Shown here: positions 14,903 through 23,460 of the stretch, one piece after another
Numbering within the stretch: the stretch's first letter is position 1
How the letters are laid out: each line of letters starts with the position of its first letter
Assembly (NCBI GenBank): GCA_024280735.1
Contig: JAJRPO010000006.1
Location: 1-46,037, forward strand
Length of the DNA stretch: 46,037 nucleotides
Source of the DNA: Alphaproteobacteria bacterium
GTDB lineage: Bacteria; Pseudomonadota; Alphaproteobacteria; Rhodobacterales; Rhodobacteraceae
Direction of reading: 5' to 3'
The notes under the pieces: generated by a model
The model's database searches: none
Told to the model about the DNA's origin: nothing
The model's input: the letters and a program-made list of their open reading frames with translations, nothing else
Program-made: the position numbers and the translations under genes

Positions 14903-15865
14903 ATGAACGATCAGAATATTTTGCTGGAATCCGCCGCCCCGTTGGCCAAGTTTCAAGATCCGGATACCACCGCCAAAGGGGAGGCGCGCGCATCTGTGGC
15001 GCTGGAAGGCGCGACAACGCTTTGGTTTAATACGGGAACCCTGTGTAATATTGAATGCGTGAATTGCTACATAGAGAGTTCGCCAACAAATGACGCGTTG
15101 GTTTACATTACGGCGGCAGAGGTCGCGGGTTATCTTGACCAAATAGCCGACCGAAATTGGCCCACCCACGAGATAGCTTTTACCGGCGGTGAACCCTTCA
15201 TGAACCCCGAGATGATTGATATAGTGGGCATGTGCCTGGAGCGCGGGTTCGAGGTGCTGATCCTGACCAATGCCATGCTGCCGATGATGCGCAAAAAGAC
15301 GCGCGCGGGGCTGCTGGATTTGCAGGCGCAGTTTGGTGACAAGCTGACGTTGCGCATATCGCTCGATCATTTTGAGGCCGCGAACCACGATGAAATGCGC
15401 GGCAAGGGCTCCTTTGCAATCACCGTGCGGGGCATGGAGTGGCTGCGGGACAACGGGATTAAAATGGCCGTGGCGGGACGCACGCTGTGGGGCGATAGCG
15501 ACACCGAGAGCCGCGCCGGGTTTGGCGCGCTTTACAAGGCGCATGATTTCGCAATTGATCCGCACAATCCCGGAATGACAGTGCTGTTCCCCGAAATGGA
15601 TGAAACAGTCGAAGTTCCTGAAATAACAACATCTTGCTGGGGTATCCTCAACAAGAAACCAAGTGATGTAATGTGCGCCTCATCGCGTATGGTGGTCAAG
15701 CGCAAGGGGGCAGAAACATTGACCGTCTTGGCCTGCACTTTGCTGCCCTATGATCCGCAGTTTGACCTTGGCGAAACGCTGGAACAGGCAGAGGTTTCAG
15801 TTAAACTCAACCACCCCCACTGCGCCAAATTCTGCGTTTTGGGCGGGGCCAGTTGTTCCATCTAG
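14903..15865 (+). CDS. Radical SAM protein with extra C-terminal cysteines
   Basis: A 320-residue protein. The 4Fe-4S/SAM motif is Cys48-x3-Cys52-x2-Cys55 (GTLCNIECVNCYIE), followed by the FTGGEPFMNPEM segment of the radical SAM barrel. The C-terminus has further cysteines (TTSCWG, VMCASSRM, LACTLLPYD, and CAKFCVLGGASC), suggesting a second cluster as in SPASM/twitch-type proteins. It converges on the RACo-like gene with a 4-bp overlap. The substrate is unknown; peptide or cofactor modification is the usual role of twitch/SPASM members. Confidence 0.8.
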   Translation: MNDQNILLESAAPLAKFQDPDTTAKGEARASVALEGATTLWFNTGTLCNIECVNCYIESSPTNDALVYITAAEVAGYLDQIADRNWPTHEIAFTGGEPFMNPEMIDIVGMCLERGFEVLILTNAMLPMMRKKTRAGLLDLQAQFGDKLTLRISLDHFEAANHDEMRGKGSFAITVRGMEWLRDNGIKMAVAGRTLWGDSDTESRAGFGALYKAHDFAIDPHNPGMTVLFPEMDETVEVPEITTSCWGILNKKPSDVMCASSRMVVKRKGAETLTVLACTLLPYDPQFDLGETLEQAEVSVKLNHPHCAKFCVLGGASCSI

Positions 15866-17889
15866 CCGCGCCGTTTGCGTCTGCGGCCACTACCCTCGCC
15901 GCCGCTGTTGAAATTCACATCCGGCAGGGTCACGATGCGGCCCAGAATTGGAAACGGTTCCGCGCTGTTCGGGATTGCTGAGGCATTGATGAAATGCTCT
16001 TGAAAACGCGGCTCGATCGCGGTTTCAATCTTGCCGATTTCACGCACAACCCGTTCAATGTCACGCCGCGCATCGGTGTTCAACAGGGCGATCCGCGCGC
16101 CTGTACCCGCCGCATTACCCGCTGATGTCACCTTGTCGATCTCGCAATCTGGAATCATCCCCAAAACCATCGCATGTTTCGGGCTGATGTGCGCGCCAAA
16201 GGCCCCCGCCAGCACGATACGATCAACATTATCGACCTCAAATTTATCCATCAACAACCGCGCACCGGAATAAAGCGCCGCCTTGGCCATTTGAATTTCG
16301 CGAATATCGGTGTTGGTCACGGTGATTTTTGGCCCACCCTCAGCGCTGCCATCCCACACCAGATAGGAATTGGTACGCCCATCGACGAAACACCGCTCGG
16401 TGCCTGTCTGCGCGGCGGAACCGATCAGCCCCGGCCCGTCAACCAATCCCGCCATGCGCATTTCAGCGACCAGCTCGATGATGCCGGACCCACAGATGCC
16501 GGTAACGCCCGTGCTGAGGATGGCGTCGGCGAATCCTTCCTCATCTGACCAAAGTTCAGACCCGATCACCTGAAAACGCGGCTCTTTGGTTACAGGGTCA
16601 ATTGTTACGTGTTCAATGGCACCTGGCGCAGCGCGCTGGCCACTGGAAATCTGCGCGCCCTCAAAGGCGGGGCCAGTCGGGGAGGAACAGGCCAACACCT
16701 GTTCCTTGTTGCCCAGCAGGATTTCCGCATTGGTGCCGACGTCAACAACCAAGACCAAATCTTCAGAGGTGTTTGGTGATTCCGACAAAGCCACAGCCGC
16801 CGCATCCGCGCCAACGTGTCCCGCGATACAAGGCAGGATGTAAACCCGTGCCGTTGGGTGCAAGGTTAAATCAAGGTCAGAGGCCCGCAGTGACAGTGCA
16901 TCCGAGGTTGCCAGTGCAAAAGGCGCTTGGCCCAGTTCATAGGGATCAATCCCCAAGAAAAGATGGTGCATCACCGGATTGCAGACAAACACCGCATCCA
17001 TCACCAGCGCCTTGTCGATCTCGGCGTCCGTGGTGATCTGGACAAACAGCGCATTCATAGACTCGCGCACGGCGGTGGTCATCTCCACATCGCCCCCGGG
17101 GTTCATCATCGAATAGCTGACGCGACTCATCAAATCCTCGCCAAAACGGATTTGCGGGTTCATGATGCCGCTAGAGGCCACAACTTCGCCGGTTTGCAAA
17201 TCGCACAGATGCGCGGCAATCGTGGTAGAGCCGAGGTCAACCGCCAGTCCGTAAATCGTATCCTCGTAATAGCTCGGCCAGATGTGCATAATCCGCGCGT
17301 CATCCAGATGCACAGCACAAGTGACCCGCCACTTGCCCTTGCGCAGGCTGGTTTGCAGGGTGTGTAGAATATGCAGGTCGGCGTGAATCCCCTCTAATTC
17401 CCATTGCTCGCGCAAGGCAGTTAGCAGCCGTTCCAGATCACCGGACGGCTCGTGCATATCCGGCTCCGCCACTTCAACGTAGAACAGTTTAACCGACGGG
17501 TTCATCACGATGTCGCGCGCCTCGGCCCGTTTGCGCACCACTTGTTTGTGCACTTGGCTTTCGGGGGGCACATCAATCACAACGTCGCCCTGCACCTGTG
17601 CCTGACAGCCCAAACGGCGGCCATCAATCAAGTGGCGCTTGGTTTTGTAACGCTCCTCGACGCTGTTCCATTCCGACAGGGCACCTTGCTTGACGGTCAG
17701 CCCATGTTTGGGAAATTCGCCATACGACGGGGTGATCTGGCACTTGGAACAAATCCCGCGCCCACCGCAGACGGAATCAAGGTCAACGCCCAATTGGCGC
17801 GCGGCGGTGAGAATCGGCGTTCCCACCGGAAAATTGCCGCGTTTGCCCGAAGGTGTAAAAATCACGAGTGGATTGGTTTGGGTGCTCAT
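15862..17889 (-). CDS. Ferredoxin/ASKHA corrinoid-protein reductive activator (RACo/RamA-like)
   Basis: A 675-residue protein. The N-terminal [2Fe-2S] domain uses Cys41, Cys47 and Cys50 (CGGRGICSKC) plus Cys95 (RRLGCQAQ). A linker leads to a large ASKHA ATPase-like region (about 215-640, DUF4445): YGLAVDLGSTTIAAHLCDL, VLVVDVGTNAEILLGN and IVLAGAFGAHISP. Proteins of this build use ATP to reduce inactive Co(II) corrinoid proteins so that they can carry methyl groups. The tail ends GRRRKRRG. The partner folate methyltransferase lies 3.5 kb away on the same strand; no corrinoid protein is in the window. Confidence 0.85.
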   Translation of the reverse strand: MSTQTNPLVIFTPSGKRGNFPVGTPILTAARQLGVDLDSVCGGRGICSKCQITPSYGEFPKHGLTVKQGALSEWNSVEERYKTKRHLIDGRRLGCQAQVQGDVVIDVPPESQVHKQVVRKRAEARDIVMNPSVKLFYVEVAEPDMHEPSGDLERLLTALREQWELEGIHADLHILHTLQTSLRKGKWRVTCAVHLDDARIMHIWPSYYEDTIYGLAVDLGSTTIAAHLCDLQTGEVVASSGIMNPQIRFGEDLMSRVSYSMMNPGGDVEMTTAVRESMNALFVQITTDAEIDKALVMDAVFVCNPVMHHLFLGIDPYELGQAPFALATSDALSLRASDLDLTLHPTARVYILPCIAGHVGADAAAVALSESPNTSEDLVLVVDVGTNAEILLGNKEQVLACSSPTGPAFEGAQISSGQRAAPGAIEHVTIDPVTKEPRFQVIGSELWSDEEGFADAILSTGVTGICGSGIIELVAEMRMAGLVDGPGLIGSAAQTGTERCFVDGRTNSYLVWDGSAEGGPKITVTNTDIREIQMAKAALYSGARLLMDKFEVDNVDRIVLAGAFGAHISPKHAMVLGMIPDCEIDKVTSAGNAAGTGARIALLNTDARRDIERVVREIGKIETAIEPRFQEHFINASAIPNSAEPFPILGRIVTLPDVNFNSGGEGSGRRRKRRG

Positions 17890-17988
17890 AAGATAAGGCC
17901 TGTCGTCACAGAAAACAAAGTTAACCGTACCATAGTTCCGATTGTCGAGATGGAAAGCCTGCTTGCGTCATTCTGAGGTATATTGACG

Positions 17989-18648
17989 TCATTCAAAACC
18001 CGGCCACATGAAATAAACCCCCAAAGGGAAAGGCAAGACCGCAATGGCGATCACCAGCAGTGTCAAGCCGGGGGTGAAAATGCGCGACAGGCCGCAACCA
18101 AGGCAAATACCGCCGCCACCGCCGATAATTGCGTTGCCGGGGATATTAATCAGGACTGCCAACATCAAATAACGCCCGTCGGCCAGCACAGGAGCCAGAA
18201 ACTTGGGCAAACGGTTGCGCAACAGGTCAAGACGTTCTTGTGTTGATAGCTGATCCATTTCCGCAATAAATTGCGCTGCACGTTTCAACCCGATGTCGCG
18301 CAACACCTGTTCCACATAACTGGCATGCACAAACCTGCCCACCAGATACGATGTGGACAGCCCCAGAACCGTGAAAATATAGAGCAGCGGCGCAATTGAC
18401 GGCCCTTGCATCGCAGCCAAGCCAAATCCGATTTCGATGCCCGGCACAAAAGGCGTGGCAATCAAGACAGCATAAGCCAGCAGGATCAGCAGGATAATCC
18501 CCAGATGCATCGGTGCTGACCAGTTATTATCTGGGTCCGCCGCTTGTACGTTTAACCAATTCAGCAATTGATGAATCGCAAGAAACATCACAACGAGTGC
18601 GGCGACGCGAAACAAGGTGCGCAAAAATGACGGTGTTTGGTCGTTCAC
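17989..18648 (-). CDS. TVP38/TMEM64 (VTT/DedA-like) membrane protein
   Basis: A 219-residue protein with about five hydrophobic segments. Segments ATPFVPGIEIGFGL and VLINIPGNAIIGGGGGI resemble the two re-entrant P/G-rich loops of VTT-domain proteins, which move or scramble lipids. The central soluble part (about 110-145) is longer than average. It lies 99 bp from the RACo-like gene; no functional link is evident. Confidence 0.55.
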   Translation of the reverse strand: MNDQTPSFLRTLFRVAALVVMFLAIHQLLNWLNVQAADPDNNWSAPMHLGIILLILLAYAVLIATPFVPGIEIGFGLAAMQGPSIAPLLYIFTVLGLSTSYLVGRFVHASYVEQVLRDIGLKRAAQFIAEMDQLSTQERLDLLRNRLPKFLAPVLADGRYLMLAVLINIPGNAIIGGGGGICLGCGLSRIFTPGLTLLVIAIAVLPFPLGVYFMWPGFE

Positions 18649-18691
18649 GGGGATCCTCGGATTAGGGGCGCACTATTGCCCCTTATCTGCC

Positions 18692-19444
18692 CTATCCGTC
18701 GTTGGAACTCCACAAGCATCGGTCAAAATCTGCATATTTTCGCATTTGTTCCACCATGCCCGACGCCACGATGCGGGTGCAGCCCTCTAGATGATCCTCG
18801 GTCTCAAACACGGATACTTTTCCCTGCATCGCCATTTCAAGCGCGCCGGTACACAGCGTTTCACCGGGTTCCAGATGGCCTGTTTTTCGGCTGTCACCGC
18901 CACCGTCTACCGCAAAGAAGTATGTTTCTTGACCCGAATTCTGCACACAAATAGCATTGGTTGGAATGTCGGAGGGCATCGTTGCCATGGTGTCGCCGCC
19001 ATCCTCAGACATGGTGGCCGCTTTTTCAGGCGTCATCGCCGATTCCGAGAAGGTTGATATATAGGCAATAACATCAAGGCGTTGCTGCGCATCCTTCAAC
19101 TTAAATTTCATCTTGGCCTTGGCCCGTTTATTGCCGGTATAGGCACGCAAGTACTTCTTGGGGTTGGTGATATATTCGGCGATTTTTTCTGCATCCCAGA
19201 TAAGCCCTTTTTCGGAGGCTTCTTTCATGCCTTTGCCATATTTGAACCCGTCAAAGGTGCCAGCAGCGCGGCCGATTACATTGTTGAGAACTGGCCCCGC
19301 CGCGTTTTTTGCCCCGTCACCAATTTTGTGGCAGGCAGCGCATTTCTTGAAAACCGTCTTTCCGGCGTCGGCATCCTGCGCCAGTATCGGGCTGGCCCCC
19401 AACAGGGCAATCAGCGCGGCGGCTGCTGGTGGGAATATTTTCAT
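18692..19444 (-). CDS. Periplasmic cytochrome c with C-terminal extension
   Basis: A 250-residue protein. The signal peptide is MKIFPPAAAALIALLGASPILA (1-22). The class I cytochrome c domain has Cys35-x-x-Cys38-His39 (KKCAACHKIGDGAKNAAGP), then LNNVIGRAAGTFDGFKYG, and a Met ligand region near KMKFKLK, like cytochrome c2/c550. After residue 150 comes an unusual tail of about 100 residues (PSDIPTNAICVQNSGQETYFF...) with Cys near 169, 201, 225 and 243 and no heme motif. Divergent from the P460-type gene at 19638, so they may act together. Confidence 0.8.
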   Translation of the reverse strand: MKIFPPAAAALIALLGASPILAQDADAGKTVFKKCAACHKIGDGAKNAAGPVLNNVIGRAAGTFDGFKYGKGMKEASEKGLIWDAEKIAEYITNPKKYLRAYTGNKRAKAKMKFKLKDAQQRLDVIAYISTFSESAMTPEKAATMSEDGGDTMATMPSDIPTNAICVQNSGQETYFFAVDGGGDSRKTGHLEPGETLCTGALEMAMQGKVSVFETEDHLEGCTRIVASGMVEQMRKYADFDRCLWSSNDG

Positions 19445-19637
19445 GTCTGGTGAACCCTTCGTTTATTTCCAACCCAACCTTCCTTTCGCATCGGTTGATT
19501 GTCCAATCACCTTTATCAACCTCACATCACAAGAATGTTAGCGCATTGTGACGCCAAGTGATTAACAAGCGTGCTTTACTGAGGGCAGAAGTCAATCCGG
19601 TGGCCAAAGGGGCTACCGTTCCTAACAGGAGAGAATA

Positions 19638-20189
19638 ATGCGATCAACAATTTTGGGATGCGTAACGGCAGCAGTAATTGCTCTGGGCGGCAGCGCTGGC
19701 GCACAAGATAATATGATGCCGTTTGGCACTGACGTAGAGGTGGCCTATGCGGCTGAATTATGGGGCGCGCTTAATGATGCCAAAATGGTGGGCGACGGTA
19801 TGATTCGTACCTTCCCCTATGAGGGCATCGCCCCGCATGGTATGATGTTGGAAACCTTCTATACCGAAGCCACAATCGGTGGTCACACGGGTACTTTGAT
19901 TGTAAAGCGCAATTACGGCCCTGAAGGTGTAGAGGAGGACGCGGTTCTGATGGATCCGGCCAAACACCTCGGCGCGATTACCGTTATGTTTAAGCGTGAA
20001 GCCGGCTATGATGCTGACAACAATGATTGGTTCTGGGCTAAATATCTGCCGGATGGATCACTGGATAAAAACCCCAAAGGCATGCAGCTGGCAGGTCGTG
20101 TGGCCAAAGGCAAGCCCAAGGGCTGTATTGCTTGCCATTCTGGCGCGCCCGGTGATGACTATGTTTTCACCTCTGATCATTTGAAATAA
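19638..20189 (+). CDS. Cytochrome P460-family periplasmic protein
   Basis: A 183-residue protein with AGGAG just upstream of the ATG. The signal peptide covers about residues 1-22 (...GGSAGA). Near the C-terminus, Cys163-x-x-Cys166-His167 (GCIACHSGAPGDDYVF) binds heme c, preceded by DWFWAKYLPDGSL and GRVAKGKPKG, matching cytochrome P460/c'-beta proteins. Known members oxidise hydroxylamine or bind NO. Whether the Lys cross-link of true P460 exists cannot be judged by eye. It is divergent from a cytochrome c gene that could accept its electrons. Confidence 0.75.
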   Translation: MRSTILGCVTAAVIALGGSAGAQDNMMPFGTDVEVAYAAELWGALNDAKMVGDGMIRTFPYEGIAPHGMMLETFYTEATIGGHTGTLIVKRNYGPEGVEEDAVLMDPAKHLGAITVMFKREAGYDADNNDWFWAKYLPDGSLDKNPKGMQLAGRVAKGKPKGCIACHSGAPGDDYVFTSDHLK

Positions 20190-20210
20190 CCCTTTGTAAA
20201 GGGTGCAGGG

Positions 20211-20234
20211 AATTGGCCTCCTCGGGGGCCAATT
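20211..20234. terminator. Hairpin between P460 gene and DUF3995 gene
   Basis: AATTGGCC and GGCCAATT arms (8 bp) enclose an 8-nt loop between converging stops; the 3' side is weakly T-rich (AATTTC). It could end transcription from both sides. Confidence 0.5.
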
Positions 20235-20240
20235 TCGATT

Positions 20241-20657
20241 CTAGACAAGAAGAATTACAAAACCTAATCCCAAGGCAATACACAATGGGCCGAAGTATTT
20301 TCGGTCAAGTGTTGCAAAGGGTTCTTCCGCCTGCAACTTACGAAATATAGGTGTGTAACTGGCAATGCCGCGCACCCAGAATATTGCCGCTAATGTCATC
20401 ATTGCGAACCAGAGAATATTTGGAAGAACTGGAAAGAACACCCAGGAAACGGGCAGTAATCCGGCGATAAGTATCAATACAGCAACGATCATTGTCAGCC
20501 AAAATGGTGGCATCTGTTTAAGGCCTTTGCTGCCGACTACGGTTTGAGGCAGGGTGGCGCGGCTGGATGCTGGCCAATGGCCGCCAAAGGCCCAATATCC
20601 GTGTGTAAAAGCTACAATAGCCAAAACAATGAATATCGATAGTGCAATAATCTGCAT
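20241..20657 (-). CDS. DUF3995-like small membrane protein
   Basis: Four hydrophobic segments in 138 residues. I choose the ATG at 20657 (MQIIALSIFIVLAIVAFTHG); the frame is open upstream to 20720 with a hydrophilic stretch (MDNNGLRTVRRDSVRGK) that does not fit a membrane N-terminus, although the longer form cannot be excluded. The motif HGYWAFGGHWP and the FWLTMIVAVLILIAGLLP segment fit DUF3995. It is divergent from a TetR gene whose operator covers this gene's -10, so it is the likely target of repression. Function unknown. Confidence 0.6.
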   Translation of the reverse strand: MQIIALSIFIVLAIVAFTHGYWAFGGHWPASSRATLPQTVVGSKGLKQMPPFWLTMIVAVLILIAGLLPVSWVFFPVLPNILWFAMMTLAAIFWVRGIASYTPIFRKLQAEEPFATLDRKYFGPLCIALGLGFVILLV

Positions 20658-20744
20658 CACAGGGCCTGCCTTTCCGCGGACACTGTCACGCCGGACGGTA
20701 CGCAGCCCGTTATTATCCAATTGTTCATGAGGCTCTCCAAATTT

Positions 20745-20803
20745 ACCATACGGTAGCGTATGTATATTTGACGGTTGCCCCTGTCAATACGCTACCGTAT
20801 GGT
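20745..20803. promoter_or_regulatory. Paired operators and -35/-10 promoter between DUF3995 and TetR genes
   Basis: A 17-bp element (ACCATACGGTAGCGTAT, 20745-20761) recurs as an exact inverted copy at 20787-20803; each copy is itself a quasi-palindrome ATACG..CGTAT. On the minus strand, TTGACA (20787-20782) and TACATA (20764-20759) are 17 bp apart, a good sigma70 promoter for the DUF3995 gene, with the -10 partly inside the left operator and the -35 touching the right one. A TTGACG at 20768-20773 may serve the TetR gene. Confidence 0.75.
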
Positions 20804-20808
20804 TTCTT

Positions 20809-21396
20809 ATGGCTGGAAAACAAAAACTCACCACAGTTGACTGGATTAAGGCGGCGTTCAGGGCCTTAACGATTGGCGGACCGCAAGCCATAAAAGCCGA
20901 GGCAATTGCCCGTGATTTGAAGGTTTCAAAAGGGTCTTTCTATTGGCATTTCAAAGATGTAGCCGATTTAAAAGCGAAAATGTTATCGCATTGGCAACAG
21001 GTCGCAACCTTAGCAGTGATTGCGGTTGTAGATGAGAGGTCAGACAGCGCAATTGACCAGCTCAGGTTGTTGGTCGAGATGGCGACGGATGGAAAACAAG
21101 TGGCCTATGGCGGCGAAAAGGCCGAGGCGGCGATTCGGGATTGGGCAAGATATGATTCTAAAGTTCGGGCCGTCTTAACCGAAGTTGATCGCCAAAGAAT
21201 GGCCTATGTGGAGCAGTTATTCACGGTTTATCATGGGGATGAAATCCGCAGCAAAAGGGACGCGACAGCACTTTATGCGGGGTTAATTGGCCTTCAAAGG
21301 CTAGAGCATACTGGAAATGTTGATCTGCAAAAGGATCTGATGTTTCTGTTGGAAAAACTGATGCCTGAGCGCCCCGCAAATAAGCGGGGCGCTTAA
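20809..21396 (+). CDS. TetR-family transcriptional regulator
   Basis: A 195-residue protein. The N-terminal helix-turn-helix is the classic TetR type (VDWIKAAFRAL..., AEAIARDLKVSKGSFYWHFKD, residues about 8-55). The C-terminal ligand domain is not diagnostic. The ATG begins 5 bp after the right operator copy and has no Shine-Dalgarno, so translation may be leaderless. It most likely represses itself and the divergent DUF3995 gene. Confidence 0.9.
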   Translation: MAGKQKLTTVDWIKAAFRALTIGGPQAIKAEAIARDLKVSKGSFYWHFKDVADLKAKMLSHWQQVATLAVIAVVDERSDSAIDQLRLLVEMATDGKQVAYGGEKAEAAIRDWARYDSKVRAVLTEVDRQRMAYVEQLFTVYHGDEIRSKRDATALYAGLIGLQRLEHTGNVDLQKDLMFLLEKLMPERPANKRGA

Positions 21397-21427
21397 AGCG
21401 TTTCAACGATCAGTCGAAACGCTTTAA
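21393..21427. terminator. Perfect 12-bp stem hairpin after TetR gene (AAAGCGTTTC family)
   Basis: TTAAAGCGTTTC and GAAACGCTTTAA pair perfectly around an 11-nt loop, starting in the TetR stop codon and ending 8 bp before the stop of the folate methyltransferase gene. The A-rich left and T-rich right ends let it act on both strands. Core shared with 10922-10977. Confidence 0.6.
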
Positions 21428-21434
21428 GACATTT

Positions 21435-22499
21435 CTAGCCCCGACGACGACGCCCGCCAGTTCGGCGCCCGCGTCCACCCGGTTCTACTTCACCAGGTTT
21501 AAGCGGTGCTTTATTCGCGCGGATCCAGGCGGCCCCGTGCGCGTCGTTGTTGGTCAGCAGATTGGCGGCGCGAATGGCCTCCATTTCTTTGCCGGCGCGG
21601 GATTTTGTTGACCCCATGCCGGTGATCTGTGCCAGGATTTCCGGGTCCAAATCTTCGGGAATGATAATCCCCAGCGCGGCCATTTCCTCGCGTTTCGCGT
21701 CCAGTTTTTTCTGGCTGATGGGCAAGGCGACGGGGTTCATAATCGCCGAGGTCATCCCCGCGGCCATCGCCATCGGCAGGAAGGCGTTGTTGACCCCGTG
21801 GCGGTTGGGCAGGCCAAAGGAAATGTTGGATGCGCCACAAGTCGTGTTCACACCCAGCTCCTCGCGCAGACGCCGCACCAGTGCAAACACTTGCAAACCG
21901 GCGGTGGCCATGGCACCAATTGGCATTACCAGCGGATCAACCACGATGTCATGGGCCGGAATGCCAAAATCGGCAGCCCGTTCCACAATGCGCTTGGCAA
22001 CCTCGAAACGCACGTCTGGATCCTCGGAAATCCCCGAATCGTCGTTGGAAATCGCCACCACAGGCACATTGTATTTCTTGACCAGCGGCAATATGAACTC
22101 TAGGCGATCCTCTTCTCCGGTCACAGAGTTCAACAACGGACGCCCCTCACACGCTTGGAGGCCTGCTTCAAGCGCTGCGGGAACCGAGCTGTCGATACAC
22201 AAAGGCACATCCACCAGCCCCTGAACCATTTTGACAATCGCCGCCATCAACGGCGGTTCGGTTTCATTGGGGTTCGGGTTGGAGTTGTAAACCACGCCCG
22301 CGTTAATATCGAGGATGGTGGCACCTGCCTCCACTTGCGCAATCGCGTCTTTTTCAACGGTCGAGAAATCACCCGCTTCCAATTGCGCCGCCAGCATTTT
22401 GCGACCCGTAGGGTTGATCCGCTCGCCAATCACGCAAAACGGTTGGTCAAAGCCGATAATCGCGGTTTTGGTTTTGGATTCGACAACAGTTCTTGTCAT
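21435..22499 (-). CDS. Methyltetrahydrofolate:corrinoid methyltransferase (MtgA-like, pterin-binding)
   Basis: A 354-residue protein from ATG 22499; an open extension to 22547 overlaps metF and has no family signal. The pterin-binding TIM-barrel pattern is clear: FCVIGERINPTGRKML, ATILDINAGVV, PLCIDSSVPAALEAGL, LLNSVTGEED, VAISNDDSGI, DIVVDPLVMPIG, and GASNISFGLPNR. It would move a methyl group between a corrinoid protein and tetrahydrofolate. It follows metF by 10 bp. The tail GGRGRRTGGRRRRG is odd and resembles that of the RACo-like protein. Dihydropteroate synthase is excluded by the NISFGLPNR block. Confidence 0.85.
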   Translation of the reverse strand: MTRTVVESKTKTAIIGFDQPFCVIGERINPTGRKMLAAQLEAGDFSTVEKDAIAQVEAGATILDINAGVVYNSNPNPNETEPPLMAAIVKMVQGLVDVPLCIDSSVPAALEAGLQACEGRPLLNSVTGEEDRLEFILPLVKKYNVPVVAISNDDSGISEDPDVRFEVAKRIVERAADFGIPAHDIVVDPLVMPIGAMATAGLQVFALVRRLREELGVNTTCGASNISFGLPNRHGVNNAFLPMAMAAGMTSAIMNPVALPISQKKLDAKREEMAALGIIIPEDLDPEILAQITGMGSTKSRAGKEMEAIRAANLLTNNDAHGAAWIRANKAPLKPGEVEPGGRGRRTGGRRRRG

Positions 22500-22509
22500 G
22501 GTTTTGGCC

Positions 22510-23460
22510 CTATTCTTGTGAAGCAGGCACGCCAGACGCGCCGCCATTGTTCATTGCCCAGTTTGCGTTGGTCTTGATCCCGCCCAGCGGAAAGAAATGC
22601 ACCTGCGCAATGTTGAAGCCCGGATTGGCGGCCTTGTGATCCGCCAGTTCAGACAATATTTCGGTTGGCTCAAAGGGCAGCAACAGTTTTGTCACGTCTT
22701 TGGCACGTCGCTGCAATACCCGCAAACTCGGCCCGACACCACAGGCCAGCGCAAATTTAATCATGGTTTGCAGTTTGGCAGGGCCGGCGATACCGATGTG
22801 AACCGGAATATCAATGCCACGCGCCGCCAGATCGTCGGCCCATTCAATCACTGGCTGACTTTCAAAGCAAAATTGTGTCGCCAGTGCCATTTTGGCATCG
22901 GTCCGCTTGGAGAATTCTTGCTTCCAGCTCAACGCCTCGTTGACGTTTGTACGTGCCCCGTCGGGGTCAATGTCTTTGTTGATCTCGGGATGGCCCGCCA
23001 CATGCAAATGGGTGAAACCCGCCTGGTCAAACAGCCCGGTTTCCAGCAATTGCATGGAGCAATGGTAATCGCCGTAGGGCGTGGTAACACCGCCCGCCAG
23101 CAACAGCGCTTGCTTGACGCCCGCCTCACCTTGATAGCGGGCAATCCATTCGGCCAGAACCGATTGGTCCTTGATGATGCGCGCCGGAAAATGCGGCATG
23201 ACGTCATAACCTTCACCCGCCAGACGTTTGGCCGTTGCCACCATTTCATCGATCGGCGTGCCCTCAATATGGGCCACATAAACCCGCGTACCCTTGGGCA
23301 ACAAGTTGCGGAAATCATCGATTTTACCGGCGGTGCGCGGCATCACCTCGATTGAATAACCCCTTAGAAAGGTTTCCAAATTCGGGTTTACCGGCTTTGC
23401 GGTCTCTTCTTTCCGACCAAACTTCAACAGCGCCATCGCCATCATCCTTATTTGGGGCAT
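22510..23460 (-). CDS. Methylenetetrahydrofolate reductase (MetF-like, short C1 type)
   Basis: A 316-residue barrel protein: FLRGYSIEVMPRTAGKIDDF near the N-terminus, VYVAHIEGTPIDEM, MPHFPARIIKD, ALLLAGGVTTPYGDYH, HLHVAGHPEINKDI, and LATQFCFESQP, which match the MTHFR family (flavin-dependent conversion between methylene- and methyl-THF). It differs from canonical MetF in the N-terminus and belongs with methyltransferase clusters. The ATG overlaps the previous stop (TAATG); mtgA-like follows after 10 bp. In C1 catabolism it would oxidise methyl-THF. Confidence 0.8.
   Translation of the reverse strand: MPQIRMMAMALLKFGRKEETAKPVNPNLETFLRGYSIEVMPRTAGKIDDFRNLLPKGTRVYVAHIEGTPIDEMVATAKRLAGEGYDVMPHFPARIIKDQSVLAEWIARYQGEAGVKQALLLAGGVTTPYGDYHCSMQLLETGLFDQAGFTHLHVAGHPEINKDIDPDGARTNVNEALSWKQEFSKRTDAKMALATQFCFESQPVIEWADDLAARGIDIPVHIGIAGPAKLQTMIKFALACGVGPSLRVLQRRAKDVTKLLLPFEPTEILSELADHKAANPGFNIAQVHFFPLGGIKTNANWAMNNGGASGVPASQE

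Noticed and set aside
22597-23355. 252-codon plus-strand frame opposite metF
   Set aside because: Composition rich in His/Arg/Gln as in antisense frames; the opposite gene is clear.
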